A stretch of DNA of 64,000 bases from Lepas anatifera (GCA_034440635.1 JAOTON010001351.1:1639501-1703500), one strand, 5' to 3'; numbered from the stretch's first letter, positions 22,848 to 35,972 are shown. Program-made: numbers and translations. The notes: generated by a model not told the origin, from the sequence alone.

Positions 22848-23090
22848 CGTAGCGGATCAGGTGCATATCATGATTATGCCATCACAAAATATATTAGTCA
22901 TGAGGGTGAGAAATATGATGAGCTGACCGGCGTTACAATGACCAGCGGCGTGGCTGGAAATGTGGAGGTTCACATTGATGCAACAATGGAGCGCGCTACT
23001 TTCTCCAAAGAAAAGTTGGGAAGATGGAAATGGAACCGTTTGGAGATTTGGAGATTAATCAAGCAAATGTACACCGCGTGGGGGAGATAA
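22848..23090 (+). CDS. unrecognised small open frame
   Basis: An 80-codon frame between a TAG at 22845 and TAA at 23088. It has no ATG at its head, so it would have to be an exon or a transposon fragment. It reads about ...YHDYAITKYISHEGEKYDEL, then TGVTMTSGVAGNVEVHIDAT. Codon use is mixed and not repetitive. No family is recognised and no good splice acceptor was found, so this may be chance. Confidence 0.15.
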   Translation, partial: RSGSGAYHDYAITKYISHEGEKYDELTGVTMTSGVAGNVEVHIDATMERATFSKEKLGRWKWNRLEIWRLIKQMYTAWGR

Positions 23091-23682
23091 CGGACTGAGT
23101 TGTCAAAACTTTTCACCTGTATGCTGAATATTACGATTACTCGTTGAAAGCTCAGTGAGTATCAGTCAACAAGTTTTGGAGGCGGAGGAGGAAGGGGGTA
23201 GAGATAAAAGAAGCGGTTTCCCAAAACCTTTGATATTCACCAAAATTCTTAAAATACTATGATGTTCACAATTTTAGTCTTTCCCATGCAAATCATCAGT
23301 CTAGATTAACCACTATTGTATACTATTTGCAAATATGCAGTTAGTGTTGTCTATAATTAAACCTTAAGAGCATAAAACTGTCTAAACATTTTACTATGGC
23401 CAACATACAAGACGAAATAAAATTACTTCACACAGCTGCAGTAAAAGCGATGCACATTGGGCCGCTGAGTTGCGGTGACTGCGCCGCCCGGGAGCCGGCC
23501 GCGTCGTGCCAGCCGATGTCCCAAACGCCCAGCGGGTCATTTTTGTCCGGTGCCATATCTCAGAATCTAAAAGTGGTATCGGTTTAAAACTTTCGGAACA
23601 TCTTATTTGGCATATTCTAAACATAGGAAAACATTTGTTTTGCCAATTTGAAAGCTGGAAGTAGGTGCGGGCGTTAATGAGT

Positions 23683-23840
23683 TAAGGTCAGGTCATCTCA
23701 GGTCAGGTAACCAGTCCAGGTCAAGTGACCTCGCCTCCAAAAAAGTTTAAGCTAGCATAAGTAAAAAAATGTCAATCTATCAAACTGAAACCCATATTAG
23801 TCCAATCAAGTTACGGCTGAACCTGGACATGTTCCCTTTT
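23683..23840. repeat. fragment of a type A TTAA element
   Basis: GTTAAGGTCAGGTCATCTCAGGTCAGGTAACCAGTCCAGG is the inner-terminal part of type A elements (compare 17268-17310). Only about 150 bp remains. Confidence 0.6.
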
Positions 23841-25488
23841 CATTCGCCACTCTCATTTCAGGACACAGAATAGTAAGGTGAACCTAGGACTGTAGCCGTT
23901 TCAACCTCGGACCGTGGGGTACGGGCAGCAGGGGTGTAAACTGCACGTGCAGAAATGGACCAATACATATCCGGGTGAGAGAAAATCATCCACAGCAGTT
24001 ACTTGGAATTCACTAAATTGGAGATTTAACTTCATGCGCATTACAAGGGTACCACCCGAACCACCGCCGAACCTCAATGCTTGTAATCGTACATTGCACG
24101 CGCACTATGCACGCGCAAAGTACAAAAATGACATTTTTAGGCTAATGTGACCCTCTTTACGTAGCTCTGGAGCAAAAGACATGGGGCGCAGGTGCGATGT
24201 AACTTAGCCTCTTACGTTGGCCAACATGTTAGCCGTACGCATGCATGCGTAGGATGATGTCGAAAGACAGTTTTGTGAGCTCGAGCCAGAAAAGTATTTT
24301 TGGTCTGAGATCCTCTGCTTAAAAATATGCCCTTTCGAGCCGATAGCTGTACTCCTATATGTGCCACACTAACGCAATTTCCGAATAATAGTAAGCCAGA
24401 CCAGAACTCTTTGTGGTGCTATTTGCGTCGCAGCTCGTGCTCCGTGTACTCTCTAGCACGTGCAGTTGTGCCCCAACCAAAAAACGTGTGACATTGCTTT
24501 CTTTGTGACCACATAACCTAAATTTGATCCATAACAACAAGTAATCCTGTTGTAGAAGGCATATAACATGATTTAGTTGTCCAGAAAGTGGTATATAGAT
24601 TGAACGGTTGTGATAGCAGTTACGCCAATATGTTCAAAATGCCTCCAGTACGGCGAAATCTTAATTTCTCCCCAATGGTGCTTGCCGGTACAGCTACCCT
24701 TCATGAGTTACAATTGTTGTACCTAACATGAAAATTCCTTCAGTTACTAATCTAATTAAATTCTCGCACGTGTCCATCGCCTCAGAGGTGTTAGGTGTCG
24801 GTGTTTATACGGTGGTGCCGTGGTGCCTCTGAGCCGGTATGGCATCTCCAGTTTTTTTCTATAGAACGGCTCATTTTCACTGGCCCTATTTACATCACAT
24901 AACTTCTCTAAACCCATTTGATGCGTACGTAATGATGGCCAAAGGCAGTAGGTGAGTCATTTCTGATTTGTGCGTTATGGCTGACATGTGTAAAACCTGT
25001 CACGCGACGGAGTATTAACATGTTCGCCAATAGTCAAGAGGAGACGTATATTGTGGAGTGTTTGATTCTTGATGTGCTCCTGAAACAAAACTAGGCTCAG
25101 AGGCTCTGGGCATCATCTGGTTTCATCCTTTGGTGAATCTGTGGAAAAAAGTGATTTTTATTTTACTAAGAGGTCCATTTGCTCTCAGTCCGCGTGCAAG
25201 CAATGCAAGCCTCTTTTGGCTAGATAGGGGGGGTAGGGCACTATCGCTTAAATTGTACAGCAGAATCTTGATTTTAGTGATAATGCGAAACAAACTTAAG
25301 CGAAATTTAATCATTACGGAGGAAACACCGTCAACACGGCAATCGTAATTACTTTTTAGCGTAAATGAGTTTTATATCATCACGATTCACGACAACCATA
25401 CGGGAAATAGGCTTTAAAAGCTGTTCGTAATATTTTGTCAGCAGTTGTTATCTGAAAAATAATTACAACTATTACACGACATTTGCTA
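23841..25488. other. no gene recognised
   Basis: Mixed composition with no supported exon, repeat or RNA gene on either strand. Confidence 0.4.
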
Positions 25489-26548
25489 ATCTTCTTTAAC
25501 AGTTATGGTATTCATGCAATTGCTGTTGCATTCACATGACGGCGAGTAGCTGAGTTGGTATTTGTTGCAGCTGCAGCGAGCCAGGCAGCCTATCACACCC
25601 TTGCAGCTGATCACCTTGAGAATATTATCGGGTGCTGGTGGCAGAGTGGTGCATAAGGGTGTGGTCGTGTTTCCTTTATTTCTCCATACCATTAGCCTCG
25701 ACTTTCTTCACTTTCGCACCACTGTCTGCACTGGAGATACACGCGGCGAGCATGGTATTTGGCTGCAGCAGGGGTCGGGGTTAAATCCTTTGCAGTGACG
25801 GGACACTTGCTTTTGAATGCCGTTTGTGGATGTTTCCAGTATCGTAGATTGTTTAGAGTTTCGGTCGGTTTTCCTCCAAGTATTACCTTCAACGCTTCCA
25901 CTCCCGCAACTTCAATTTCTTCTTTGGTGGCAACAGTACAGTGAAATGTCTGGGGCAATTTCGACAAACTTAGAATTTTGCAGCTCTCGTATCCCAGCCG
26001 TTTTTCCAGTCCCATATATCCTTGATGTTGTGTTGCATCCAGTAAATACATGAGAAAGAAGTATGGTACAGCAAATGGCTGGTCCTAGCATAGTCTGTAT
26101 TTATAAACGTTTGAAATGACGTTAAATTTGTCAGAGGTGTGCATGTAAGTTTCATTTGATTAACTGTTGATGTAGTGAAGTAGCATTACCAAAGATCTGT
26201 GTTGTCACCGACTGATGTCCACGAACTCGTTGCTGCTTAAAATCAGAGACATACATTCCCAGTCTGCATCGCCCTCCGCCTCATAGACCTCTATAGCGGA
26301 GTCCCTCAGACGGTCTTGTAACAATTTATAAGAATATTCGTTTTGGGATGCGGCAATGAAACTAACGGCGTTGGTGGTAGGGATGTTGCATCAACTGTTA
26401 TGTCCACGCTGCGACGTTTGTTGGGCCTGCTACTCCTTAATTGCGTGATTGTTTCCGTGGACGGGTCAGAGTTATAACCATCGAAAACCACAGCTGCGCT
26501 TGAGCCATAGCGGCAAAGAACATATTCGCCATAGATATTAATAATCAC
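25489..26548 (-). pseudogene. decayed member of a repetitive invertebrate protein family with a Cys-rich tail
   Basis: Read on the minus strand with frame changes, the pieces fall in a family-like order. First comes YGSSAAVVFDGYNSDPSTE, then YEAEGDADWE, then the stretch around YLLDATQHQGYMG, then LTPTPAAAKYHARRVYLQCR, and last a cysteine-rich tail (ISCKGVIGCLARCSC...SCECNSNCMN). I recall VVFDGY..GPST, ...GDAD... and LPPT.AAA.H..RVY.QVQ.W followed by C.CK.GC....C.C as one multi-copy invertebrate protein often annotated as uncharacterised. Frames break between 26306 and 26051 and again near 25692, so it is not functional. Its head abuts a TTAA-element fragment at 26550, suggesting truncation by that insertion. 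The mobile origin of the family is likely but unproven. Confidence 0.5.
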
Positions 26549-26549
26549 T

Positions 26550-26671
26550 CCGTTTATCGTTTTTCGCTACCTTGCCTGGTTCTCGAGATCTAAGGGTATT
26601 ATGAGATCTAAGGGGTACCCGCCCCCCGTCAAAGCGAAGGTGGCCCTGACCGCCGTCAATGCACGTGTTAA
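26550..26671. repeat. right-end fragment of a type A TTAA element
   Basis: Matches the last 120 bp of the 44539-45727 element ('cgtttttcgctacct..ggttctcgagatct'), ending CCGTCAATGCACGTGTTAA. Confidence 0.7.
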
Positions 26672-28452
26672 GGATTTTGAGCACCTTGGAGTGGACCTTA
26701 ATGTTATGTATGCCGACATGCTTTGTATATTTGATCGTTTTTACCTATATCTCACTCAACTTTGTTTTATTAATTCGGGTCCTGGAATAGCCGAGTTAAC
26801 ATTTGCTATTTATCGTAGATGGACCTACGGAGTGTATACAATATACAATAAAATACAGTACAAGATAAAATAAATTTACCAGCAAAGTCCGTTCTTGGCC
26901 TTAGGCCAAGATTACAATACAAAATTGTCTAGAGGTGATCTAGGGTCAAACCGACTCTTGATTCGAATTCTTTAGCTGATTACGCATACGAGACTAGATT
27001 TCAGATGCATGTTTCATATTCTTTTGTTGTTGCGCTCATGACCAATCCAAAGATGCACTACAAACAGATTTGCGAAAAATATTTGAGGTTGTACCTCGGA
27101 ACTTTTTGGTCCAGTCGAACTCTAACATTCAGATCCGGCTTCTGGGCCCAAGACAACTCTATCAATCCACTTTGAAGAAAATCGAAGAGATGCCATGTAG
27201 TCCTTAGTTGATCGGTGCAGAAATTGTCCAAATGTAGTCTTAAAAAATTGTTGTCAGTTTATGCTGCTGATCCGTAATACGGATGCTAGATACGTCTGAT
27301 CTTTAATGGGATTCGTAAATCCCATAAAAATCTGCAATTCCTGACATTTCAAAGGATTTAGGTATGTTTTGCTCTAACCCCCTTGAAACTCGTCTGTCTT
27401 TTCCCATTTGCTATGAGACTTGCCATTGCCAGCCGAAGAAAACGACAAACCAATGTTGCCTGTTTTGAACAGTTCTGAAACCTTAGGATTGTGCCTGAGT
27501 CCAAAGAACAATCGAAAGGAAAGCTTCAACTTCAGTCGCGCAAAATTTATATGAACAACATTGACCAATTCCATAGAAATCTGACGTCTCTTGCATTAGT
27601 ATTAAGGACCACCAGCATAGGCTGATAAAAATCTATTGTTTTTTCACCCTGCAATTCAAATTACCATCCCAAAGTTCCCCCCGACAATATTGGCACACAA
27701 AACACTTGCATGATGAGAAGAGGGGTTATGTCACATCTCGAAAATTTTGCAGAATTGTGACGCAGATAGGAGCAGAGGTGGATCTGGGCGAAACGTTTGG
27801 GGAGGGGAGGGGCAACCAGAGCAAAATGGCGAAAAACATAATGTTTAAAGAAGAGAATGGACCAAGACAGGCTAAAAATAGGTAAATTTTGACCACTTTG
27901 GGCGAGGCAACATTAGTGGACTGCCCCCCCTTACATCCGTCCCGAAATAGTAGTGAGAAAATTATTTTGGAACTGATATGTCCCAGTTCTTAACAACGAA
28001 TAATGGAAAATTGATGAACTGGCAATTACAATTCATGGAGGCAGATTTTATGTCAGTCATTAAACCGTTCTGGTTTTTTAATGTTATTTTTTCATGCCAT
28101 CAAGATTTCTTTTAAAAAGAGTAGCACATAAAATCTTGCACGCTCAACATAGCCAAAAATAAACAAGGAAAGATTTATCGCACAAGCAGCTAGGTTTGCT
28201 ATAAAAATGCAGTTTAACGGAGTATTCGGAGCAGTATCAAAAATTGTTTTCATGAATTTGCCTGTAACCTCTCGCTGTTCAACAGCGGAAGCATAGCCTT
28301 TTGAAATCCTACATGTTTTTCTACACAAGCGGCCACCCAAGGAGGAATGATCCGGGATGATGACGATCAAGAAGAGCGACGATAATGATCATTGCAGGAA
28401 TCACAGGAGAAATCTGCTGGTTTATTAGAACTCACTTCCCTTTTACAAACAG
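26672..28452. other. no gene recognised
   Basis: AT-rich, with no supported exon. Upstream coding exons of the TMEM249-like gene should lie in this direction but were not found with confidence. Confidence 0.4.
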
Positions 28453-28563
28453 TATCACACGCGACGGTCCTGAGTTTTTGTTGTACAAGATGTTGGAGCG
28501 GCCGCCTTGTCCATTCACAGTGCGAGAAGATGGTCGGTGGGAACTTCGATATCGAAAAACATG
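28453..28563 (+). CDS. TMEM249-like protein, exon (cytosolic N-terminal part)
   Basis: 111 bp exon after a good acceptor (cttcccttttacaaacag). It is phase 2 in and phase 2 out, with the donor ATG|GTAGAT at 28564. It encodes ITRDGPEFLLYKMLERPPCP, then FTVREDGRWELRYRKT. The trailing TG plus the first G of the next exon make TGG, so the protein continues RKTW-LYTYVIAV. PEFLLYKMLE...PFT..E.G.W...YR.TW followed by a helix fits my recollection of TMEM249, a small two-pass protein that belongs to the CatSper sperm calcium-channel complex. The upstream exon with the start codon was not located. Confidence 0.6.
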
Positions 28564-29248
28564 GTAGATAAGGGATAATTATCAATAAGATGTTAAACCA
28601 TAGTTGTATCGACACAATGCACTGACATCTCGCCCTTAAGTTCAACATTCTTCAGAACACCTTGAGGAAAAATCTGGAAACACGTGGTCAAATCTGATAT
28701 ACCCTCCTAAAAATGGTTATGAGGCGTTGAGTTTTTCCGTTCTTCAGGAACCTGGGCTGAGATCAGAAGAAGCCCGATCTTACCAACATAGTTGAGAAAT
28801 TTTTGGTAAATCTCAGGAGCCAAGTACATCTTCTTCCAATTGTATTAATTTCCTTCAAAACTAAGACTGACATCTATTGAGGTGCAAAAAGTCCTTCAAC
28901 TTTGAATGATACCGCAATCTGGAACTAAATCCTCCAATTCTGTGCGTTGGGGAGCCCTTTCCTCTCTCGTAAGGCTCCACAAACCATGTTCTTCTAGGAC
29001 AATTGTTTCTCTGAGGGAACCATTGGTCTCCGTTGGTGGAGAGCAAATACCTAACTGTCATGATATCTACCCCTTTCGCTGGTTAAAAAAATGGTTAAAA
29101 ACGTAAATCAATGTCAACATATCTTATGGGTTTACAGTGTGGCACCATAGTTAATCATATCAATGGTTCTCAAATACTGTTTTGTTTTGTGTCTTGTTGA
29201 AATGTGTTCTTGTTTTCAACCGTCATCAACTGTTTTGTGCCTCCTCAG

Positions 29249-29414
29249 GTTATATACTTACGTGATAGCGGTCGCCATCTGTATAACGGTTTTAGTGAGG
29301 GCCTGCATCGGTGACGCATCATTAAACTTCCTCATCCTCGCCAGCTTGACGACGGCCATCGTGGCTTGGAAATGTTATGTGTATTCACCCATTCACGTCA
29401 TAATCCTCGACAAG
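29249..29414 (+). CDS. TMEM249-like protein, transmembrane exon
   Basis: 166 bp exon between acceptor gtgcctcctcag and donor AAG|GTAAGT, phase 2 in and phase 0 out. It encodes LYTYVIAVAICITVLVRACI, a short loop GDASLN, then FLILASLTTAIVAWKCYVYS and PIHVIILDK. Two hydrophobic helices separated by a very short loop predict a hairpin with both ends on the same (probably cytosolic) side. Splice signals are strong and phases match both neighbours. Confidence 0.75.
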
Positions 29415-29579
29415 GTAAGTAAAAAGTTGGATTGAACAGCACATGATACTAGTCACAATTACTGCAGTGTAAAGTCACATCGGACAAATTTGGTTAATTA
29501 CAATGCAGCGCATATAGGAAACGGAGTTGTTTTTGGTAGTTAATACGTGCAGTGTTGAGGGTGCCTTACGTACCACCCC

Positions 29580-30470
29580 CTCTTCCTATTCTTTCCCAGG
29601 TGGCCAGATAACCGATCACAGATCACAGTACTTGGCTAAATTTAAGAAAATTGATGAGTCCACCGATTAGTGCAAGAATTGTGAGAACCAATCAGTAATG
29701 TTTTTACTTACTGGGTTTCAAAATCAGGTCTATATTTTGGGATCGTCACAATGACACGGACGCATAATTTCAAGCGCACTGCAGACCGAGTGGTAACCGA
29801 ATAATTCAATATAATCGGAATGATGCATCAAGGTCAAGTCACAAGTCAAGGACCTACCTGCATTTCCAAGGTCATTGATCTCGCTTCGGACCAGATGATA
29901 TCACCCAGAATGACATATAATGTTGCAACGTAATAGTTAAGACTACTCAGTGTTAAGCTCAAGGTCAAACGTCAAGGGCCATTAGTTAAGGTCAAGTGAT
30001 CCTTACCCGCCCAGCTGTTGCTATAGTGCTGGTTATAGTTTATATTATGGAAAATGTCATACTGTGACGTCATGGGTCAATGAGTTTGAGTGATCTTGAC
30101 ATTGAAAGTTTGGGGAACATTGGAAGAGACCTTCCCTCAAAGTCTTTGATCCACTTTTGGTGCACAATTCGCCACTTTTTCGCATGATTAGGTACGGTAT
30201 TTTTCCAAGGTCCTCAACATGGTACATATTTACCCTTTATGACCTGGTTTGGTCTTGATGATATTGGCCTAGGTCAATGGAAGTCATATATGTATATCAC
30301 TATATCCCTCGCAAAATTGTTGACTGGCGTCTTCCTAACACTCTTGGTTTTTGAAATCTTAGGGGTTACTTTAGGATCCCCACTGCCCATTGGCGATAGG
30401 CTCCTCTACAATGTTCGTCTTAAGCCATATGTTGATTAGCTCCTGCAACTGGCGGATCTAGGAGGGGGAA
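29580..30470. repeat. dispersed repeat, copy 2 (relative at 10540-11320)
   Basis: Same orientation and block order as copy 1, with scattered CAAGGTCA motifs (29830-30000). Lies in the TMEM249-like intron. Ends were not defined. Confidence 0.5.
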
Positions 30471-31104
30471 TTAGGGCCATGATCCACCAAACACCCTGAC
30501 CAGGAGGCCAAAATATATTTGGCCACTCCCTTCCCCTCAATTGTTTTAGTATCATGTTTCGATGAAAAGTTGTTTTGTAGCAAGACAAACATTAATTTCA
30601 AGTTTCAAAACTGCAAAAGCAAGGGGAATTTGGGTTAAAGCTCTTACCCATGTGATATATCTTCACTGATTTTGTGTCGTAATTTTTCACATACCGGTAC
30701 ATACATAAGAGATTGAGTATGGCTCGTATTCCGACCAATTTCATCGGACCTTTTCCTTTTTTGCCGCATTTCGAACAAAACCTAGAATTTTTGCAAATAG
30801 CATAATCTGAATATAGCAGCAAGCCCGATTCCTAGGAATCTTTTGTGTTAGAGCGGGCGTTTCCAGCTATGAAGTGTTGATTTTCACTAGCCCCCCCCTC
30901 ACTTTATCTCCTGTGGTGCTGCTCATAGAGATTCTGATTGCCCTGAGCAGAACTGGTTCTGAGGTTCTGCTTTCTATAGGACCGTCTACAAAATCCCAGA
31001 GTAGGCAGCAGCCTTACAAGAAATTAATTTCCCCTTTTCTATCCATATTGTTTAAAAAGTTATTCCAAAGTCTGCAGACTCCCCGATGAAATCAAGTGCA
31101 TATG
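30471..31104. other. intron sequence, nothing recognised
   Basis: No supported exon or repeat. Confidence 0.4.
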
Positions 31105-32660
31105 TTACAGGCAGGGTGAAGAACTAGGCATTCTGCAGATTGCCCAGCCATTTTGGCATTCTGCAGAATGCCTAGGCAATCTGCAAAATGCCTAGGCAAT
31201 CTGCAGATTGCCAAAGCGTCTGGGCATTCTGCAAACTGCCTAGCGCAATTTGCTCAGATAAGCATCCAATAGAGCAGTAATTCACTACCAAACAATCTAT
31301 TTCATCTCGCCCAGTGTTCCAAACACTCCCCAAGTCAGGAATCACTGTGAGGAGCTTGTGGCTCTCAGTCACCATTGCCAAAAATAAATAGGTTTTGTGA
31401 CTCATTTCTTTGATCAGATACACATTCAGTAGTTTGATTTATACCGAGCAATTTCACCGCTGGTGGGTCCGATTAGACTTTCCTTGGTTTTTTGCAAATG
31501 ATTCCGAGTCAATTTAAGTGAGAGCCTCATCACTTTGCACACCTCTAGAGTGATTGATTTCACAACTTGTGATCAAAACTGGCATCAGGCCAGGTCAACG
31601 AGTTTTGAAGACATTTCGAAACTCATGTAAGACGATTATAGTATTCCAAAATGAGGTTGACAAAACCAGGGTGTAACTCGGCGTCTAGAAAAAGAAGAAC
31701 TAGATTAGGTTTCTAAGCATCATGCGAAATCTCTTGAAGGGACAAACCTGTCTGCTGGCAACCATTTTGAGGTCAGGTCAATAACAAGGTCACCAGAGGT
31801 CACGAAAAGTCACAGTTGTCGAATTTGTTTGGGTCTTTAACTTTTGGACGAGGTAAGTTACAGCAGTAAATTTGACATCTTAGTGACGAGCATGACGCAA
31901 TAATTAAAATGATGTACAACATGAGCCTGAAAAGGTCTTTGTTTGATTTGACGTTCACCTGAGGTCAAGGTTGCGCTGGTACCTTTTAAAGTCATTAGGG
32001 GCGGACACAGACCCCAGTTTGGGGAAGGGGGCAAACCCATGTCTGCCTCTCCTCCTGGGGAGGGGGGTGGGAGCGAATATTGTTTTGCTCTACAGACCTA
32101 GTGTAAACACCTTTTTCAGTGCTCGACAGACCTAGGATAAGCTACCTCTCCAAGTACGTGATTGCTCTCCGGGGAGGTGGGGGTGGGAGCGAATATTTTT
32201 TGCTCTAGAGACCTAGTGTAAACACTTTTTTGAAAAATTTCGCCGGCGTTTGGGGGGGGGCAAAAGATAGTTTGGCCCCCTCCAGCGCTTTGGGGAGCCA
32301 TGGCCGGAATGGACCCCCTGCGTCCGCCAATGAAGGTCATGTTGCATATCATTCAAATGTTTGGGTCAAGATGAACACATTGATGCCTTTGACTTTGTTC
32401 TATGATTAATGGTTCCCGAGTTATAAAGGTAAGAAGCTAATAGTTATAGTTATAAAGTTTATAATGTTATAAGTTATAAAGCGAAATTGGACAGAATTTG
32501 ACTCATTTTAGCCCTCTGTGACGTCACGAGTCTACATATATGTTTCAAGCTTGCCTTGAAAGTAGAAGACAGTAAGACGCTTCCAGCGCCGTTTCAAGTT
32601 TTTCCGTGTCAGCTCCGGTTCCCGAGATCGTAGAGAGGGTCAGATCGGACCCCTCCCCTC
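31105..32660. repeat. type K repeat, copy 1, with CTGCAG hairpin cluster
   Basis: It starts GCAGGGTGAAGAACTAGGCA, followed by clustered near-palindromic units of the form GCATTCTGCAGAATGCC (31125-31235), then GGTCA-rich sequence. An inverted copy occupies about 36700-37795. Inside it, 32051-32112 and 32165-32228 are a direct repeat (ggggtgggagcgaatatt...gacctagtgtaaacac). Confidence 0.7.
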
Positions 32661-33664
32661 GGTTTTTCGCGAACTATTATGCAGCGATTTAAACAAGACG
32701 TGCGTCGCTTTGCGGGCCTGTAGAGTGATTAATTTGACAACTCACCACCAAAAATTAGCATCAGGTCAGATCAGGTCAACAAGTTATGGCATCCTTTCTA
32801 AACCCATGTGAGGCCATTTTGTTCCCCTAAAATGAGTCAGAAAAACAGGGTGTTACCGGTTTCTAGAATAACTAGATTAAGTTTTGAAACATCATTCGAA
32901 AGCACTTGAAATGACAAATATGCGCGCTTACTACTCACAGCTCTCCCTAACGCTCTATCTGTTCTATTACTATTCTCTATTCCCATATGCGACGGCTACC
33001 TAGCCGGAGAGGGTGGTGTCTCACCTCCAGGTTGCAGGATAAAAACCCGCGGCAACAAGTCATGGTGCTTGTGGGTGTTTCTAATTATCAAAAATTATTT
33101 TGCAATGGAGGAACTCGAGTAGCGTAAGCAAAAAGATCATTCGATAACAGGTAAAAAAAATAAGAAACTATAAAATCACTAACTTTTGCGATGGTGAGCA
33201 TCTTCACGTACTCTTTTAAATCCTAGCTGTGCCCCCAACAACCAGGCTCGGCATCTCTGTCATAGCAATCCCCTACCCTCGCAAGTGTTGCTACACTTCG
33301 CGACCCATACCTTGAAATAAGCTTTACCTCTTCCCTCTGCGTCATTAAAGTAAGCATCCCTCCCGCAAAATTATCCCAACCACTTTAGAGGCGGCCAAAG
33401 GTGCTTTGTACAGAACGCCTTATAAAAAGCCCTTAACTAACTACCTAACTGGTCTAAACTTCACTCATTTTGGCCTCCTGTGAGGCCACGGGTCGACGGA
33501 CATGGTTCAGACTCGGCTCCAAAGTAGAAGACGGTGAGACTCTTCCTGCACCGTCCTATTTTGTTTGGTATCACTTCCGGTTCCTGAGATCCCAGAGGGT
33601 CCACGATCGGACTCCTCCCCGGGCGGTGGTGTGAACGAAAAGAGCCCAGGTGGGACCGGGTTAA
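32661..33664. repeat. type K repeat, further copy pieces
   Basis: 32700-32930 repeats the 31545-31760 block (tagagtgatt.atttcacaact..., aggtca.atcaggtcaac). 33450-33664 repeats the 32480-32660 block and ends at GGGTTAA. 32940-33440 between them is unrelated. Confidence 0.5.
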
Positions 33665-33978
33665 CAGGGAGAATCCAATGCGAGATAATGGGAAACAGAA
33701 CAAGCAATCAGGAAATCAAAACTGGCTCATTTTACTTCATGCTTATCGTCCTGAATATGCATATTGTGCCCATGTGGTAGGCCGTACTGGATTGAACGGA
33801 GTTGATCTCGTTTGCCTCGAAGTGGCTACCATTCTTTGTAATCTGGATCGTTGCGTTGCGTAGTGCTGCGATATTAGAGATAAGTTGGCTGTTGAGTGTA
33901 TTGCTTAAATACTACAATGTAAACTTTGTAATATGTATGTTTAAATGACTGATATTGTAGAATTTTCAGCACGGGTAT
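33665..33978. other. intron sequence, nothing recognised
   Basis: Short plus-strand frames are open here but show no motif. Confidence 0.4.
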
Positions 33979-35972
33979 TTAACCTTCGCCCGGGTGGGGG
34001 GTCTTTTAGACCCCCTCGGGTTTTTCGAAGCGACAAAAACGGCGTCGCGCAGCGCCGCAAACTTGGTCTAGCTGTTCCTTCATCTTTTTACATCTTTCCT
34101 GAAAATTTCAGCTCAAGGTCATATCAGGTCAGGTCACCAGGCTAGGTAAGTGACCTCACCTCAAAAATGCTTAGGACCGCATAACTAAAGAGGGTTAATC
34201 GATCAGTTCAAACTCATACCACATATTGGGCTCGCCAGGAGCTACAACATATGTTCAGGGATTTTTGATATTGGTGACCTAAGGCCATGTGCAGAGCATG
34301 ACCTCCTCATTGTAAATAGGGTAAGGGCGGGTAAGAGTACGCAGGAGATAAGAGTACGCAGCAGCTGTTTTGGTTACTTAGCAACCACTGAGATGGTGGA
34401 TACCCTGGTATAAAAATCAGGGTCAGTGCCTAGGCTGCACACAAAAATTCAACGTGCTCCTGTTCTTTCCGCGGGAGTACAGAGCAAAATAAATTTTTGG
34501 ACACCCTTGAAGTAATATTTCTTGACTGGGTAAACTTGTAGACCATGCTTCTATTATCAAAATTATTGTATTGCGGTCTGTCATCAGTAAGAAGGCTGAG
34601 CTAGGAGTATGCTCCAGGACCGGAGCTCACGCTAAAATGCCTGCCAACATGTTTATGAAGACTTTCTTCCCAAGGGAGCATCTCCGGCAAGAGTACGCAG
34701 TAGACCATTGGGCAAGAGTGCGCATGCTTAAGAGATAGGAAAATTTAATTTTCACTCGGACCAGAGTCCGTAACTCATATTTGGTAAGCCAAACGTTGCA
34801 ACATAGTTCTTGTATATTCAGAACGATATAAAATCATGCAATCGCCTAGTTTGGCGACAAAACACTTCGCGACATGGCCTATGCACCTAAAGCACAGCGG
34901 GGTATCAATGCGTACTCCAGTTTTTCTTGCGTACTCTTACCGACCCACTCCGGCAAGAGTACGCAAATGACTTTTATTTTGATGGGCTCGTGGCAAGTTC
35001 CTTTCGAGACATCCAGTTGAAACATGGACCATACATAGACAATTCTTCAGGCTAAACAACCACATAAAAATTTTAGCTGTTAGACTTATAGGAGAAAAGT
35101 GAAAGCCCGTAGAAAGTTAAGTGCGTACTCTGCACGGACTTCCCTACATGGGGAAAATCACGAAATGAGCTTTTCTCAGTAAGTATAGATGGAATCAACT
35201 TCAACATCGGTTACGACTTGCTTTTAGCCCATTTCTGAAGTTGATGCTAAAAATTTTGACTTGTGACCTTTAAAGGGTCCCTTAGGTCAATAAGCATTTT
35301 TGGTGTTTTACTCTGTAAATGTTAAATGAAATAAGATAGAACTTTTATTTTGTCACCAAAGTGTTTGTATAGTCACTGCAAGTCAAATGGTATACATCAT
35401 GACTATACCAGGTCAAGTTGGGTCAGACCGCTGACCTGGGTCAGGTCAAATACTTAATTTTGACCTGGCATAGCAATATCATATATCATTCGATTCGTAT
35501 TGACGAGAGGATTGCAATGGTGCATAAACTATGGCTGCATCATGTTTGGTTTGGAAGCTATTAGCGAAAAGTAAACGCCCTTATGCATGGGTGGCTATGG
35601 ACATTTCCAAGAATATGCCCAATATTCAGGACCTGTAGCTCCCTAGGCTTTGACCTGAAACGAAAATGAATGCCACTGTAATGAAAGAGCAACTCAAGAG
35701 CTTTCGAATGGTGTAAAAATGTTTCTAGCTGTCATAGTTTCAGAGATATATGAGGTTTTCTTAGTCACCTCATAGCGATTTTGACCTATTTTGACCTCTG
35801 GTGACCTTGATATTGACCTGACAAGAAAATGACCAAAGTATTTTGATATCATTTTCGAAGGCTTGATTGCCGTTTTGCGCTTTTTCTAGCTCTTAGTTTT
35901 TGAGATCGTGGGGGTCTTTTTTAGCCCCACCAGGGCGAGGTGGCTCGTACCCGCCACCGGGGCAAGGGTTAA
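33979..35972. mobile_element. TTAA-bounded element, type J, with a nested MITE
   Basis: Left end TTAACCTTCGCCCGGGTGGG, right end the inverse of TTAACCCTTGCCCCGGTGGC, with a GGGGTCTTTTAGACCCCC-type hairpin near the left end. Removing the nested element (34319-35144) leaves about 1.17 kb that is GGTCA-rich, like the others. Confidence 0.75.
34319..35144. mobile_element. TA-flanked MITE, copy 2, nested
   Basis: 826-bp inverted copy of 11321-12154, ends GGGTAAGGGCGGG and CGGACTTCCC, flanked by TA (34317-34318 and 35145-35146). The host block reads aaata/catgggg on either side, matching the uninterrupted aaatacatggg seen in sister elements (17480), so the insertion point is directly visible. Confidence 0.8.
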
